NCBI RefSeq assembly: GCF_018137965.1
Contig: NZ_CP073100.1
Span: 4,165,754-4,229,753, forward strand
Direction of reading: 5' to 3'
DNA from: Luteolibacter ambystomatis
GTDB lineage: Bacteria > Verrucomicrobiota > Verrucomicrobiia > Verrucomicrobiales > Akkermansiaceae
Length of the DNA stretch: 64,000 nt
Positions 46,015 to 56,171 of the stretch are shown here, piece after piece (within the stretch, counting starts at the first letter, position 1; each line of letters opens with the position of its first letter). The position numbers and the translations under genes were made by a program. The notes under the pieces were generated by a model. The model did no database searches. It saw nothing but the letters and a program-made list of their open reading frames with translations, and had not been told where the DNA came from.

Positions 46015-47169
46015 TCAAGCCGTTGCGGGGATTTTGACCTCCGGCAGCTTGCACACCTCGGCGAGGTGGTCGAGCATCTCGCGGGTCTCCTTGCTCCAGC
46101 GGCGCAGGGCCTTGCGGGAGAGATCGACACGACCGGCGACGGCGGCTTCCAGTTCGTGGTAGTTCGCGGCAAGGCGCTCGCTGAGGGCATGCACCGCCTC
46201 CACGGCCTTGTCGCGCCATGGATGATCGTCGGCAGCCAGCAGGCGCTCCATTTCATCGGCGGCCTTGCGGCGGGCTTCCATGATCTGGGAAAGGACGACC
46301 TTGCTCGCCGGGACGCGGCGCAGGTCGCTGGCCAGGCCGACCTTCGAAAGGAGCCAGATGGCCCACTTGGTCGGGTCGAAGTTCCAGCTCTTCACGCCGT
46401 TGCGGTAGTCGTGCTGGAATTCGTGGTGATAGTTGTGGTAGCCCTCGCCGAAGGTGAAGAGCGACATGACGAAACTGTCACGGGCGCTGCAGCGGGTGGA
46501 GTAGGGCTGGCTGCCGATGGTGTGGCAGAGGGAGTTGATGAAGAAGGTGCTCTGCTGGACGAGGAAGACGCGCAGCACGCCGGCGAGAAGGAACCCACCG
46601 AGGGCGCCATTGTAACCCGTGCCGCCTTTCACGAACTTGTCCCAGGCGAAACCAAGCGCGGCGGGAACGATCAGACCGACCACGAGGGCGATCACTTTGT
46701 CCCAGCGGTGCTGCCACATGACGAGCTTGTCCTTGCGGAGGTCCTGAACGTTGTCCATCGGCGGCTCCGGATTCAGCTTGAAGAGAATCCAGCCGATATG
46801 GGCCCACATGAAGCCCTTGCTGATGTCATACGGATCATCGTCGTGGTCCGTGTGCTTGTGATGGCGGCGGTGGTCGGAGCACCAGTTGAGCGCCGAGTTT
46901 TCGAAAGCGCAGGCACCGAACACCAGAGTGAGGAAACGGACCGGCCACTTCGCCTTGAAGGACAGGTGGGAGAACAACCGGTGGTAGCCGAGCGTGATGC
47001 TCATGCCGGTGGCGATGATGTAGAACATCATCATGCCGAACTGGAACCAGTCCATGCCGTGATGCCAGAGGTAGATCGGAGCGGCGACGACGGCAATCAG
47101 GCAGATGATGCCGAGGAAGACGGTGTTGAGCCAATTGACCCGTTCAAAGGGAATCTGGAGCTTCGTCAT
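46015..47169 (-). CDS. Membrane acyl-CoA/acyl-lipid desaturase
   Basis: This 384-residue integral membrane di-iron desaturase has all three histidine boxes: HRLFSH (63-68), HRRHH (100-104) and HNYHH in FGEGYHNYHHEFQHDYRNG. It has four predicted helices, starting with NTVFLGIICLIAVVAAPIYLW and FGMMMFYIIATGMSITLG. The motif set is that of delta-9-type acyl-CoA desaturases, which introduce the first double bond and adjust membrane fluidity. The last 100 residues (about 285-384) form a charged helical tail not needed for catalysis. Confidence 0.93.
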   Translation of the reverse strand: MTKLQIPFERVNWLNTVFLGIICLIAVVAAPIYLWHHGMDWFQFGMMMFYIIATGMSITLGYHRLFSHLSFKAKWPVRFLTLVFGACAFENSALNWCSDHRRHHKHTDHDDDPYDISKGFMWAHIGWILFKLNPEPPMDNVQDLRKDKLVMWQHRWDKVIALVVGLIVPAALGFAWDKFVKGGTGYNGALGGFLLAGVLRVFLVQQSTFFINSLCHTIGSQPYSTRCSARDSFVMSLFTFGEGYHNYHHEFQHDYRNGVKSWNFDPTKWAIWLLSKVGLASDLRRVPASKVVLSQIMEARRKAADEMERLLAADDHPWRDKAVEAVHALSERLAANYHELEAAVAGRVDLSRKALRRWSKETREMLDHLAEVCKLPEVKIPATA

Positions 47170-47296
47170 GAGGAAAAGGATCGCTGCGTTTAAAGGGTTT
47201 GCGGAGCCGGGTCAATCCCGGGCACAGGAGCCATGGCCACCTGTACGGCCTCCGCTTCGTTTGTCGCGTACAATTAGAAACCGGGGGCGGGGGTAG

Positions 47297-48688
47297 TTAC
47301 GCACGGGCCGGGCGGGAATCCCCGCCTCCGCCTCGGTTTTCGGAGCGCTTTCCGCCTTGGCCGGACCGCTGGCCACCCTGTGGCCTGCCGCCGGGTGGCC
47401 GGGAGCCGTGGCTGTGGGGGGAACGGTTGCGGCCTTGGTTTTGACCACCCTGACCTTGGCCGGGAGCACCTTGGCGCTGCCCGCCGCCCTGCTGGCCGCG
47501 ACCACGCGGAGCGGGCTTGGGAGCCTTCGGGATCACCACGGTGAGAGGGATCTTCGGCTCATCGCCCTTCAGATACTCGCCCACGAGGCGGTTGCCGGTG
47601 AGTTTTTCGATATCGCGCAGTTTTTCCCGGTCCTCCGGAGCCACCAGTGAGACGGCGGTGCCGGTGGCTCCAGCACGGCCGGTGCGGCCGATGCGGTGGA
47701 TGTAGTCCTCCGGAACGGTCGGCAGGTCGTAATTGATCACGTGGCTGATGCCGTCGATGTCCAAGCCGCGGGCGGCGACATCGGTGGCGACGAGCAGCTT
47801 CACGCTGCCGTCACGCATCTGGTCGATGGTGCGCTTGCGCTGGCCCTGGGTCTTGTCGCCATGGAGGGCGGCGCAGGAGTGGCCGCTGAGGGCGAGCGAT
47901 TTCGCGAGGCGGTCGGCACGGCGCTTGGTGCCGGTGAAGATGACGGCCTGCTTGATCTCACGGTCGCCGAGCCAGTGGTCGAGGAGGCGGCGCTTGTGAT
48001 CGACGTTGTCGACGTGGAAGAGCTTCTGGTCGATGCCCTCGTGGCGGCGCTTGTTCGCGGCCAGTTCGACGAGCTCCGGCTGCTTCAGCAGGTCGGCGGC
48101 GACGCGGCGGACCTCGCCCTCAAGCGTGGCGGAGAACAGCAGCGACTGCTTGGAATCCGGAGTGTAACCGGCGATGCGGCGCACCGGCTTCACGAAGCCC
48201 ATGTCCAGCATGCGGTCGGCCTCGTCCAGGACGAGGAACTCGACATTGGAAAGGTCCACCTTCTTCTGGTCGAGGTGGTCGATGAGGCGGCCGGGGGTGG
48301 CGACCAGCACGTCCAGCGGGCGGGACAAGAGCTGGTACTGCGGGCCGTAACCCATGCCACCGACAACGATGCCGGAGGTGAGATTGGTGAACTTGCCGAA
48401 GCGGCGGACCTCTTCCTGCACCTGCACCGCAAGCTCGCGGGTGGGGGTGAGAACAAGGGCGCGCGGACCGCGGCGGCCGGTGCCGGGGCGCTCCATCAGG
48501 CGGTGCAGCATCGGCACCACGAAGGAAGCCGTTTTGCCGCTGCCGGTCTGCGAGGAGGCCATCAGGTCACGACCCGCCATCACGATGGGGATCGACTTGG
48601 CCTGGATCAGCGTGGGATTCTCAAAGCCGCAGGCTTCGATGGCCTTGGCGATGGAGGGATTCAAATTAAAGGAGGCAAATGTAGTCAT
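47297..48688 (-). CDS. rhlE: DEAD-box RNA helicase, RhlE type
   Basis: The ATG at 48688 (MTTFASFNLNPSIAKAIEACGFENPTLIQ in outline) gives a 463-residue protein that begins at the Q-motif region. An in-frame ATG 39 bases upstream adds nothing conserved. The motifs are in order: ASSQTGSGKT (I), PTRELA (Ia), TPGR (Ib), VLDEADRMLD (II), SATL (III, with SAT), VIFTGTKRRAD (IV), ATDVAARGLDID (V) and HRIGRTGRAG (VI). From about residue 375 the tail is Gly/Gln/Arg/Pro-rich and disordered (about 85 residues), as in RhlE-like helicases acting in RNA decay, ribosome assembly and cold adaptation. A strong hairpin lies immediately upstream of the start. Confidence 0.94.
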   Translation of the reverse strand: MTTFASFNLNPSIAKAIEACGFENPTLIQAKSIPIVMAGRDLMASSQTGSGKTASFVVPMLHRLMERPGTGRRGPRALVLTPTRELAVQVQEEVRRFGKFTNLTSGIVVGGMGYGPQYQLLSRPLDVLVATPGRLIDHLDQKKVDLSNVEFLVLDEADRMLDMGFVKPVRRIAGYTPDSKQSLLFSATLEGEVRRVAADLLKQPELVELAANKRRHEGIDQKLFHVDNVDHKRRLLDHWLGDREIKQAVIFTGTKRRADRLAKSLALSGHSCAALHGDKTQGQRKRTIDQMRDGSVKLLVATDVAARGLDIDGISHVINYDLPTVPEDYIHRIGRTGRAGATGTAVSLVAPEDREKLRDIEKLTGNRLVGEYLKGDEPKIPLTVVIPKAPKPAPRGRGQQGGGQRQGAPGQGQGGQNQGRNRSPHSHGSRPPGGRPQGGQRSGQGGKRSENRGGGGDSRPARA

Positions 48689-48704
48689 CAGTATTCGGTC
48701 AGGT

Positions 48705-48731
48705 GGCCGTGCGCGAGATCGCGGCACGGCC
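48705..48731 (-). promoter_or_regulatory. Hairpin in the helicase 5' leader
   Basis: GGCCGTGC (48705-48712) pairs with GCACGGCC (48724-48731), and the inner GCG/CGC bases can continue the stem around an AGAT loop. On the helicase mRNA this ends 16 bases before the AUG, where ribosomes must land. No Shine-Dalgarno sequence is visible there. A temperature- or helicase-responsive structure is possible but unproven. Confidence 0.4.
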
Positions 48732-48795
48732 TGTCAGGGCGACAAACGCCAGGGGAAGACGAGGGCGTCTCCCAATGTGGTTTCTGGTTGATTCA

Positions 48796-48812
48796 CTCCG
48801 ATGGCATCGGAG
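48796..48812. repeat. Perfect 7-bp hairpin CTCCGAT-GGC-ATCGGAG
   Basis: This perfect inverted repeat with a 3-nt loop lies in the same gap, about 108 bases upstream of the helicase start. It could be an operator or part of the leader RNA. Confidence 0.35.
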
Positions 48813-49022
48813 GAGAAACGGCCGGTTTGTCAAAAGCGGCCGATGTCGTTTGCAACCAGAGAACCGCGGGGATACCCCCCTGCCGAAACGGATGAAAACG
48901 GCTGGCACCTTGCGGGCAGCGGCGGTGCCTTACGGCGGATACCCTTCATCTGCAAGGGAAATCCAACTTGGCATGCCATCCCTCTCGCTTTCACGCGATG
49001 ATCCTGCCACATGTGGGCAGCC

Positions 49023-49658
49023 ATGAAACGCGCGCTGATGATTCTCCTGCTGGCTGCCGGTTTCTCCTCCGCAGAACAGCAGTTGAGCATGGAAAATCTC
49101 CCACTGGAAGAGATGGTAAAATCCCACGTGCCGGAAAACTGGAAGGTCGTCGCGGATGGCACCCGGATCATTGCCAGCACGGAGAACGTCAAATTCCTCT
49201 TTACGATATCCGGCTCGGCTTCAGGCCCGGACGAAGATCCTTGGAAAGACGCGGTGACGAAGGATTTCTTCATCGAAATCCGCAAGGCTCCTTTGATCTC
49301 CTCCCAGGAATTCCAGAAGCTCCGCCAAGCACGACGAGACCTTCTCGCCGAACGCGTCCGGCAATGGGAAAAATCAAAAGGAGAGGTCCTCCCGAAAACC
49401 CTCTTTGGTCTCAAGGCGGAAGTCGACAGTATCGTTCCCCTGCCCTTCTGCTACGACGAACACTACTCCTACTACTTCTATTCCAGCGATCGGGGCAGGA
49501 GTGCCACCCGCCCTGCATTGGCCCTGACCTGCGCAAAGGCAATCCGGGAATCCCTTCAATTCCTGCGGACGACCTATCTCCCCATGGAACAAGCAAAGGC
49601 CGACCTGCTGTACCCCGATCCTATCGGGGACATCGAGGATCCTCCGGCACAGCGTTGA
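49023..49658 (+). CDS. Secreted protein of unknown function
   Basis: The ATG at 49023 (MKRALMILLLAAGFSSAEQQ) gives a clear signal peptide and a 211-residue protein. The ATG at 49011 adds four residues. The mature part is mixed alpha/beta, with no motif I recognise. FLFTISGSASGPDEDPWKDAVTKDFFIEIR suggests a beta sheet followed by a helix (QEFQKLRQARRDLLAERVRQWEKS). A Tyr-rich segment near 150 (CYDEHYSYYFYSSDRG) is unusual. It lies between the helicase and the DUF1501 gene, with its own direction. Confidence 0.65.
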   Translation: MKRALMILLLAAGFSSAEQQLSMENLPLEEMVKSHVPENWKVVADGTRIIASTENVKFLFTISGSASGPDEDPWKDAVTKDFFIEIRKAPLISSQEFQKLRQARRDLLAERVRQWEKSKGEVLPKTLFGLKAEVDSIVPLPFCYDEHYSYYFYSSDRGRSATRPALALTCAKAIRESLQFLRTTYLPMEQAKADLLYPDPIGDIEDPPAQR

Positions 49659-49718
49659 ACAGCCGCTTCCACTCCGGAGGCCAGCTTCCGACAAACCAGC
49701 CTCCGATAAATCCAGTGG

Positions 49719-51251
49719 CTACCCCAGCAATTCCTTCACCACCTTCGCGGGTTCCACGCCGGTGAGCTTCTGGTCGAGGCCTTGGAAGCGGAACGTGAGG
49801 CGTTCGTGATCGACGCCAAGCATGTGGAGGATGGTGGCATTGAGATCTCTTACGTGCACCGGGTCCTTCACGATGTTGTAGGAGAAATCATCGGTCTCGC
49901 CATACACGACACCCTTTTTCACGCCGCCACCGGCCATCCACATCGAGAAGCAGCGCGGATGATGATCGCGGCCGTAGTTCTCCTTGGTGAGTCCGCCCTG
50001 CGAATACACGGTGCGGCCAAACTCGCCGCCCCAGACGACGAGCGTGTCATCGAGCAAGCCGCGCTGCTTGAGATCCGCGATGAGCGCTCCGGTCGGGCGG
50101 TCCACATCCTCGCACAGGATGCGCATGCTGTTCGGCAGCTCCGTATGAGTGTCCCAGCCGCGATGGAAGATCTGGGTGAAACGCACGCCGCGCTCGGCGA
50201 GCCGGCGAGCCATCAGACAGTTGTAGGCATAGGTGCCCGGCTCCTTCACCTTCGGACCGTACATCTCGAGGATCGAAGCCGGTTCGCTCGAGAAGTCCGT
50301 GAGCTCGGGAACGGATGTCTGCATCCGCGAGGCCATCTCATACTGGGCGATACGGGCGTTCGTCTCAGGATCACCGATGCGCGCCTCCAGCCGACGGTTC
50401 ATGTCCGCGACGCCATCGATCATCGCGCGGCGGATCTCCGGCGGCACCCCCTTGGGATTCGAAAGGTGGATCACCGGATCGCCACCGGAGCGAAGCGCCA
50501 CACCGGCATGCTCGGGCGAGAGGAAGCCCGCCGACCACAGGCGCGAAGACAGCGCCTGGATGTTCTTCATGATGGGCAGCTTCGAAGTCAGCACCACGAA
50601 GGTCGGCAGATCGTCGTTCATCGAGCCGAGGCCGTAAGACACCCATGATCCGATCGACGGCTTACCCTGCACCATGTTGCCCGAGTTCATCAGCAGGATC
50701 GCGGGCTCGTGGTTGATGGCATCCGTGTGCATCGACCGGATCACCGCGAACTCATCGGCCATCTTCGCCGTGTGCGGCAACAGATCGCTGACCCAATGAC
50801 CCGCTTGCCCGTATTGCTTGAATGGGAAGATCGAGGGCGCGACCGGAAACCGCGACTGCGAGGCAGTCATGCCGGTCAGCAACTGGCCGCCGCGCACCGA
50901 CTCCGGCAGGTCCTGGTCGTAACGCTCGACGAGGCGCGGCTTGTAGTCCCACGTCTCAAGCTGCGAGGGCGCGCCCGCCATGAACAGATAGATGGCGCGC
51001 TTCGCCTTTGGTGCGAAGTGTGGCAACAGCGCGGCCTGCTCTTCCGCGCTGCCCGCTGCATTCGCGCCATTGCGCGCGAACAAGCTGGCGATGCTCGCCC
51101 ACGCCAGTCCCTTGCCCGCGCGGGTGAGGAACTGGCGGCGCGAGGCGAGTGCGAACCACTCGGCCTTCATCTCCTCCGGGATCGGCAGGTCGAGGACGGT
51201 CGGTCCTTCACCACCGCTGTCGGAACAAAGTTGGATGGTTTTCGGATTCAC
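49719..51251 (-). CDS. DUF1501 family (sulfatase-like) Tat-exported protein
   Basis: The GTG at 51251 ([14 protein letters not shown]) overlaps the stop of the DUF1553 gene by four bases (GTGA), giving 510 residues. The frame remains open upstream, but that part lies inside the other gene. A twin-arginine signal is visible ([24 protein letters not shown], about 33-56). The DUF1501 domain follows: [45 protein letters not shown] and [21 protein letters not shown], a fold related to alkaline phosphatases and sulfatases. These genes are paired with DUF1553/cytochrome genes throughout Planctomycetes and Verrucomicrobia. Their role is not established, although polysaccharide breakdown has been proposed. 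Confidence 0.93.
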   Translation of the reverse strand: MNPKTIQLCSDSGGEGPTVLDLPIPEEMKAEWFALASRRQFLTRAGKGLAWASIASLFARNGANAAGSAEEQAALLPHFAPKAKRAIYLFMAGAPSQLETWDYKPRLVERYDQDLPESVRGGQLLTGMTASQSRFPVAPSIFPFKQYGQAGHWVSDLLPHTAKMADEFAVIRSMHTDAINHEPAILLMNSGNMVQGKPSIGSWVSYGLGSMNDDLPTFVVLTSKLPIMKNIQALSSRLWSAGFLSPEHAGVALRSGGDPVIHLSNPKGVPPEIRRAMIDGVADMNRRLEARIGDPETNARIAQYEMASRMQTSVPELTDFSSEPASILEMYGPKVKEPGTYAYNCLMARRLAERGVRFTQIFHRGWDTHTELPNSMRILCEDVDRPTGALIADLKQRGLLDDTLVVWGGEFGRTVYSQGGLTKENYGRDHHPRCFSMWMAGGGVKKGVVYGETDDFSYNIVKDPVHVRDLNATILHMLGVDHERLTFRFQGLDQKLTGVEPAKVVKELLG

Positions 51252-54200
51252 TTGGTGATGGTTTCGTCGAGGTTGAGGAATTGGTTCGCCATCATCGCCC
51301 AGATCGCGGTTTCGACCGGATCGAGGGTGGCATTGGCAGGAGCCGCGCCCACGGTGAGGAGCGCCTTCGCGTCTTCCGGATGGCTGCGATAATAGTCGGC
51401 GTAGGTTTTCAGATTCGCGGTGAGCGCGGTGGCTTCCGGTCCCAGCAGGGATCGTGAAAGCAGCGTCTCTGCGAGGAAGGCGAAGCGCGCGGCGGGATCG
51501 GCGCTTTGCGTGATCGCACGCTCGGCGAGCTTGCGCGCGGCCTCCATGAACTGCGGGTCGTTCATGCTGACCAAAGCCTGCAACGGCGTGTTCGTGCGGG
51601 CACGGCGGATGCACACTGTTTCACGCGCCTGGGCATCGAAAGTCTCCAGTGAGGGCGGCGGGGCGAAGCGCTTCCAGAAGGTGTACATCGAGCGGCGGTA
51701 GAGCGCCTCACCGTTGTCCTGCTTGTAGTGCAGCGTGTTCGACTCCGGCATCGAGACGGACTCCCAGATACCATCGGGTTGGTAGGGCTTCACCGGTGGT
51801 CCGCCGACCTTCGCCGCCAGCAGGCCGGAGGCCTGGAGCGCGGTGTCGCGCAGCATCTCCGCATCCATGCGGAAGCGCGGGCCTCGCGAGAGCAGTCGGT
51901 TCAAGGGATCGGCGGCCAGCGCCTTTTCCGAAACGATGTTGCCCTGACGATAGGTGTACGATGAAAGCAGTAGTTCGTAGATGTGCCGGAGGTTCCACCC
52001 GGATTCGCGGAACTCGACGGCGAGCCAATCGAGCAACTCCTGGTTCGAGGGCTTCGCGCCCATCACGCCGAAGTCATCCGAGGTCTCCACCAGGCCGGTG
52101 CCGAACACCTCCTGCCACGCACGGTTCACGGTGACACGGGCGAACAGCGGATTCTCCGGCTTGAACAGCCACTCGGCGAGCTCCAGCCGGTTCGTCGCCA
52201 TCTTCGGATTCGGCAGGAACTCCGGAGTCGCGGGTGTGACCAGTTCCTTGCGGGCGGAATAAACGCCGCGGTTCAGCACCCAGGCGGTGGCCGGAGTCGG
52301 ACGCTCGCGGGCAATGAGCGTGGCATCGCCGCCCTTGCCGAGTTCGGCGATGGTGGCATCGGCAGCCTTCATATCCGCCAAGGCCTTGGCCGCGATCGGA
52401 TCAGCCTTCGGCAGGAAGAAACGGTCGAGCACGATGAACCGCTCGCGATCACTCCACGTCCGCGGATCGGGACGCGCACCGACGATCACCGAACCGAGAT
52501 CCTCATAAGGCAGGCGCGAGAACTCGGCGGCATCCAGCGTACGATGATACACGCGCACATCCTGAAGAGCGATCTCACGCAGACGGTCATCCAGATAACG
52601 CTGGCCGATGTTCAGCGGCAGGGCATTGCGGATGGTCTGTCCGGGCTGGAGGGAATTGTGGGTGATCCTGGCGGGACGCTCCTCGCCATTGATGAACAGC
52701 TTCACGCCCTCGGCCTTGCCGGAGCCATCGTAGCTGAAGCCGAGGTGCACCCACTCGCCGCGCGGCACGCCGGGTGTCTCCACGCGGATCGCCTGGTCCG
52801 GCCACTTGTGGATGATATGGACCACCAGCCGGTCGCCGTCGGAATACATTTCCCAACCGCGATGGTCGTCCTTGTTCTGGGCACCCATGCGCGACACCAA
52901 CGCGCCGCCGCCAGTACCGATGTTCGCGGGCTTCAGCCGCAGGTTCGCCCAGGTGGAGGCGGAGAAGCCCTCGGTCGCCTCGTAGTCGCCGAGATCCGGC
53001 ATCGGCAGGTTGCTGCTGATGTCCATCCGCATCGACGGCCAGAACCAGACGCTCTCGCCCCACACCAGCGGATTGGTATCAGCCTTGTAGGTGGCGGTCT
53101 TCGCACCCGGCGCGGAGTTCCGCACCTCGTCACCCTTGCCCTCGTTGAGCAGCAGATGGAGGTCGAGCTTGTCGGAGGAGACCGCCTGCAATTTGTTGCC
53201 CTGCGCGATCCACTGCTTGAAGTGATCCGCCGCCTCGCTACGACGTTTCTCGTACCCGGTGGCGGCCTGCGAACGCGCGGCGATGGCGGCATCGAACGGC
53301 GCGCGCTTGTCCGGCGATGGCAGGCGCAGGACCGGCGGGCTGTCCGAGACGTTCTCGTCCCAGGCCTTCTCGGCGGTGTTTCCGAAGAACGCGCCGAGCG
53401 AATAGAAATCACGCTGCGCGGTGGGATCGAACTTGTGATCGTGGCACGCCGCACAACCCACCGTGAGCCCGAGAAACGCCGCACCGAAAGCCTCGGTGCG
53501 GTCGCGGGTGTTGTTCACCAGCAGCTCCTCCGGAATCGTGCCACCTTCGTTGCTAGAAACGTTGCAGCGGATGTAGCCGGTGGCGATCCATGCATCGGCA
53601 TCCGCATTCGGGATCAAATCGCCGGCAAGCTGCTCGCGCACGAAGCGGTCGAACGGCTTGTTCGCGGCAAACGAGCGGATGACGTAATCGCGATAGGGCC
53701 AGACGGACGAAACATTGTCGAAGTGCAGGCCGTGGGTGTCCGCGTATCGCGAGTAATCCAACCAGTAGCGCGCGCGGTGCTCGGCATAGGCGGGTGTGGC
53801 GAAAAGCTTCTGGAGATAGGCTTGGTAGGCAGCCGGAGAAGGATCTTTTGCGAAAGCCTCTACATCCTCGGCGTCCGGCAGCAGACCGGTTAGATCCAGC
53901 GCGGCGCGGCGGATCAATGTGCGCGGGTCTTCCACCGGCGGCGGCGGCAAACCCACGGACGCGAGCTTTGCCTGCACGAAGGCATCGACGGGATTGGTCA
54001 CCTGCTCCGGATGGGCGGCCTTCGGAACCGCCGGACGCTTCGGCGGAATGAAAGACCAGTGTTCCTCATAGACCGCACCCTGGGCCACCCACGTTTCCAG
54101 CGTCTGGATCTGCTCCGCCGTGAGCTGCCGGTGCGACTTCGGCGGCGGCATCAGCGCATCGGGGTCCTTCGTCTTCAGCAGCTTGATCAGCAATGAGGCC

Positions 54201-54448
54201 TCCGGCTTGCCCTTCACGATCACCGGCTGACCGTTCTCACGGGCCTCGAAGGCATACTTCTCCCGGTCCAGCCGCAGCGGTGCCTTCTTCGGCTCCCGCG
54301 TCCCGGAATCCGGCCCGTGGCAATGAAAACAATTCTCCGAAAGGATCGGCTGGACCGACTCATTGTACGTCATGGTCCCGGCAGCAGGCGCCCCTTGAGC
54401 ACGGGGAAACATGGCCAGGAGGAACAGGGTCGAACGATAGACCTTCAT
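51248..54448 (-). CDS. PSCyt1-DUF1549-LamG-DUF1553 planctomycete-type cytochrome protein
   Basis: The ATG at 54448 gives a signal peptide ([20 protein letters not shown]) and a 1066-residue protein. Domain order: PSCyt1 cytochrome c-like with NCFHCHG (C40, C43, H44) to about 130; DUF1549 (PSCyt2, about 150-360) with the second haem-like motif [12 protein letters not shown]; a LamG/concanavalin-type insert (about 480-660, [30 protein letters not shown]); and DUF1553 (PSD1, about 770-1040) with [21 protein letters not shown] and [11 protein letters not shown]. It is thought to be an extracytoplasmic redox protein acting with the DUF1501 partner, whose GTG overlaps this stop. Confidence 0.94.
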   Translation of the reverse strand: MKVYRSTLFLLAMFPRAQGAPAAGTMTYNESVQPILSENCFHCHGPDSGTREPKKAPLRLDREKYAFEARENGQPVIVKGKPEASLLIKLLKTKDPDALMPPPKSHRQLTAEQIQTLETWVAQGAVYEEHWSFIPPKRPAVPKAAHPEQVTNPVDAFVQAKLASVGLPPPPVEDPRTLIRRAALDLTGLLPDAEDVEAFAKDPSPAAYQAYLQKLFATPAYAEHRARYWLDYSRYADTHGLHFDNVSSVWPYRDYVIRSFAANKPFDRFVREQLAGDLIPNADADAWIATGYIRCNVSSNEGGTIPEELLVNNTRDRTEAFGAAFLGLTVGCAACHDHKFDPTAQRDFYSLGAFFGNTAEKAWDENVSDSPPVLRLPSPDKRAPFDAAIAARSQAATGYEKRRSEAADHFKQWIAQGNKLQAVSSDKLDLHLLLNEGKGDEVRNSAPGAKTATYKADTNPLVWGESVWFWPSMRMDISSNLPMPDLGDYEATEGFSASTWANLRLKPANIGTGGGALVSRMGAQNKDDHRGWEMYSDGDRLVVHIIHKWPDQAIRVETPGVPRGEWVHLGFSYDGSGKAEGVKLFINGEERPARITHNSLQPGQTIRNALPLNIGQRYLDDRLREIALQDVRVYHRTLDAAEFSRLPYEDLGSVIVGARPDPRTWSDRERFIVLDRFFLPKADPIAAKALADMKAADATIAELGKGGDATLIARERPTPATAWVLNRGVYSARKELVTPATPEFLPNPKMATNRLELAEWLFKPENPLFARVTVNRAWQEVFGTGLVETSDDFGVMGAKPSNQELLDWLAVEFRESGWNLRHIYELLLSSYTYRQGNIVSEKALAADPLNRLLSRGPRFRMDAEMLRDTALQASGLLAAKVGGPPVKPYQPDGIWESVSMPESNTLHYKQDNGEALYRRSMYTFWKRFAPPPSLETFDAQARETVCIRRARTNTPLQALVSMNDPQFMEAARKLAERAITQSADPAARFAFLAETLLSRSLLGPEATALTANLKTYADYYRSHPEDAKALLTVGAAPANATLDPVETAIWAMMANQFLNLDETITK

Positions 54449-54622
54449 GGACCAATACCTTACGGGTACCAGCCGGGAAATATTCACCAGGAGCCTCTCC
54501 TGTTGCCACCCGATTTGCGACAATACCGATTATTAACACATCATGATATCTTTGCGTAATGCACGCCGATACACTTCATCGCGGGATTCAATAGCCAATA
54601 AACCCGTGCTATCAATTCACCC
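54449..54622. other. AT-rich divergent intergenic region
   Basis: This 174-base spacer separates the DUF1553 gene (minus) from the DUF2726 gene (plus). The stretch 54515-54615 is AT-rich and likely holds the promoters. No dyad or RNA gene was recognised. Confidence 0.35.
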
Positions 54623-55144
54623 ATGACGAACCGCTCCCCCCAAGCGGGTCGTATGGAAAGACTTCTCGGATGGCTCCCTTCCGCGAAGCCCCGTACCTCC
54701 CCCACCACCGATCAATTCGACCACGCCGCCAGCCGTACTTGGCGGAGCCGGACCGCCCTCACCCCGGCGGAATTGTCCTTTCTTCATCTCCTCACCCGCG
54801 TCGTCGACGGACGATTTTTGATCCTGACGAAGACGCGGATGGCCGATCTTTTCGGCCTGCGCCGCAGCGAGGAATCGCTTCCGGCCTTTGATCGCATCGG
54901 CCGCCAGCACGTGGACTTCGTGCTCTGCGATCCACGCACGTCCGAAATGCTCGCCGCCATCGAAGTGGATGATCGTCCTCTGGATCATCCGGACCGTGTG
55001 GACCGCGACCGCTTCATGGACCGCCTTTTCGCCTGGAACCGTCTGCCGTTGATCCGCATCCCGTCGACCTTCGTCTACGCGCCGGAGAAGCTCCGCCGCG
55101 AGTTGTCGCGGGCGCTCGGCGAGCAAGAGCTCCAGGCCGTCTGA
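54623..55144 (+). CDS. DUF2726 domain protein
   Basis: This 173-residue protein starts with a basic tail. DUF2726 follows from about residue 40: LTPAELSFLHLLTRVV, VLTKTRMADLF-like ILTKTRMADLFGL, then QHVDFVLCDPRTSEMLAAIEVDD and DRDRFMDRLFAWNRLPLIRIPS. The E-V-D-D and Q/H-V-D-F pattern is that of restriction-endonuclease-like (PD-D/ExK) DUF2726 proteins. D98 in VDFVLCD and E113 with D115 in AIEVDD would be the metal site, but many members are untested and some are fused to topoisomerase or helicase zinc fingers. A strong hairpin follows the stop. Confidence 0.8.
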   Translation: MTNRSPQAGRMERLLGWLPSAKPRTSPTTDQFDHAASRTWRSRTALTPAELSFLHLLTRVVDGRFLILTKTRMADLFGLRRSEESLPAFDRIGRQHVDFVLCDPRTSEMLAAIEVDDRPLDHPDRVDRDRFMDRLFAWNRLPLIRIPSTFVYAPEKLRRELSRALGEQELQAV

Positions 55145-55164
55145 ACCATCTCCCCCCGAATCCA

Positions 55165-55203
55165 CCACGGGCGGCTGGTTTTTCAGCTTCCGGCCGCCCG
55201 TGG
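55165..55203 (+). terminator. Strong stem-loop after the DUF2726 gene
   Basis: CCACGGGCGGC (55165-55175) pairs perfectly with GCCGCCCGTGG (55193-55203), and one further A-T pair closes the base. TTT follows directly. It lies 21 bases after the stop and is probably the transcription terminator. Confidence 0.75.
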
Positions 55204-55281
55204 TTTGGAGAGATTCTAACAGAGGTGCATTTTGCTGCGGACGGTTGACGTTCCATCGTCTGGCTGTGCTACATGGGAGGA

Positions 55282-55581
55282 ATGGCGGACACACCACCCA
55301 ATCCCTACGAACCCAGCCACACTCCCGCCACACCTGCGTCTCCTATCCGGAAGATCCGGAGAAACCTCAGGGCGCTGTTCATTCTCGGCTTCTTTTTCAC
55401 CATTCCGCTCATTCTCGGCGGCGGTCTGGGGCTGCTGATCGCCCGGATGAGAGGTTCCACCGACGAAACGGATTGGCTGTTCGGACAGATGAGCCTCTTC
55501 AACGGTCTCATTCACCTGGCCATCTACCTGGCACTATTCTTCCAAGTCCGTTCGTTGGTCAAACAGAGCCCGAACGACTGA
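55282..55581 (+). CDS. Small two-helix membrane protein
   Basis: This 99-residue protein starts at the ATG at 55282 (MADTPPNPYEPSHTP). An in-frame ATG nine bases upstream is also possible. A Pro-rich N-terminus is followed by two hydrophobic helices (ALFILGFFFTIPLILGGGLGLLIA and FNGLIHLAIYLALFFQV) and a short charged tail. No family is recognised. The thioredoxin-like gene begins 48 bases downstream in the same direction, so co-transcription is possible. Confidence 0.6.
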   Translation: MADTPPNPYEPSHTPATPASPIRKIRRNLRALFILGFFFTIPLILGGGLGLLIARMRGSTDETDWLFGQMSLFNGLIHLAIYLALFFQVRSLVKQSPND

Positions 55582-55629
55582 TTCCGGAAATCCCCTCGAC
55601 GCACGGATGCGATGTGGCAGGATGAGAGG

Positions 55630-56166
55630 ATGAAATGGAGTTCCGTCCTGCTGGCCGCTGCCCTTGCGGTTTCGTTCCAAGCCCGCGCGGAGGAACCGAA
55701 AGCCGCAGAGCCCAAGCCCGCTCCCGCCGCCAAGAAGATCTGGGCGGAAGCCTATCTGGGAAAGAAGGCGCCCGAGTTGAAAGTGGAGAAGTGGCTGACG
55801 GAAAAACCGGCCACCGAGGGCAAGTTCGTGATGATCGATTTCTGGGCCACTTGGTGCGGGCCGTGCCGCAAGGCGATCCCGGAGCTCAACAAGTTCCAGG
55901 AAAAGTTCCGGGACAAGCTGGTGGTCATCGGCATTTCCGATGAGGAGGAAGCCAAGGTGAAGCCCTTCAGTGAAAAAGAGATCCGCTATTCCAGCGCCAT
56001 CGACACCAAGGGCGAGACGAAGAAGGCGATGAAGGTGAGCGGCATCCCGCACGTGATCCTTCTCAATCCGAAGGGAGTCGTGGTGTGGGAGGGATTCCCG
56101 CTGTTGGACGGCTATGAACTCACCGAGGACGTGGTGAAGAGGCTGCTTGAGGCGAAGGTGGAGTGA
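55630..56166 (+). CDS. TlpA-like periplasmic thioredoxin
   Basis: The ATG at 55630 (MKWSSVLLAAALAVSFQARA) gives a signal peptide and a 178-residue protein. After a Lys/Pro/Ala-rich linker, a TlpA/ResA-type thioredoxin domain spans about 40-170, with the redox site WCGPC in MIDFWATWCGPCRKAIPEL, the cis-Pro in GIPHVILLNPKG and EGFPLLDGYE near the end. It is expected to reduce disulfides or apocytochromes c in the periplasm, which fits the several cytochrome proteins in this window. No ccd or ccs genes are adjacent. A REPIN-like element follows the stop. Confidence 0.9.
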   Translation: MKWSSVLLAAALAVSFQARAEEPKAAEPKPAPAAKKIWAEAYLGKKAPELKVEKWLTEKPATEGKFVMIDFWATWCGPCRKAIPELNKFQEKFRDKLVVIGISDEEEAKVKPFSEKEIRYSSAIDTKGETKKAMKVSGIPHVILLNPKGVVVWEGFPLLDGYELTEDVVKRLLEAKVE

Positions 56167-56171
56167 ATGGA

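Larger units (their letters stand above)
48689..49022. other. 334-bp gap: helicase leader and divergent promoters
   Basis: No convincing gene is present. Two hairpins stand out: 48705-48731, close to the helicase start, and 48796-48812. Frames open across the gap have Arg/Ser-rich translations without domain character. The gap should contain the promoters of the helicase (minus) and the small secreted protein (plus). Confidence 0.5.

Noticed and set aside
44923..47193. Plus-strand 756-codon open frame spanning rsgA and the desaturase gene
   Set aside because: It runs opposite two well-identified genes and across their intergenic gap, and has no recognisable domain.
51251..51614. N-terminal extension of the DUF1501 gene upstream of the GTG at 51251
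   Set aside because: It lies inside the DUF1553 gene in another frame and gives a low-complexity sequence; the Tat signal begins after the GTG.
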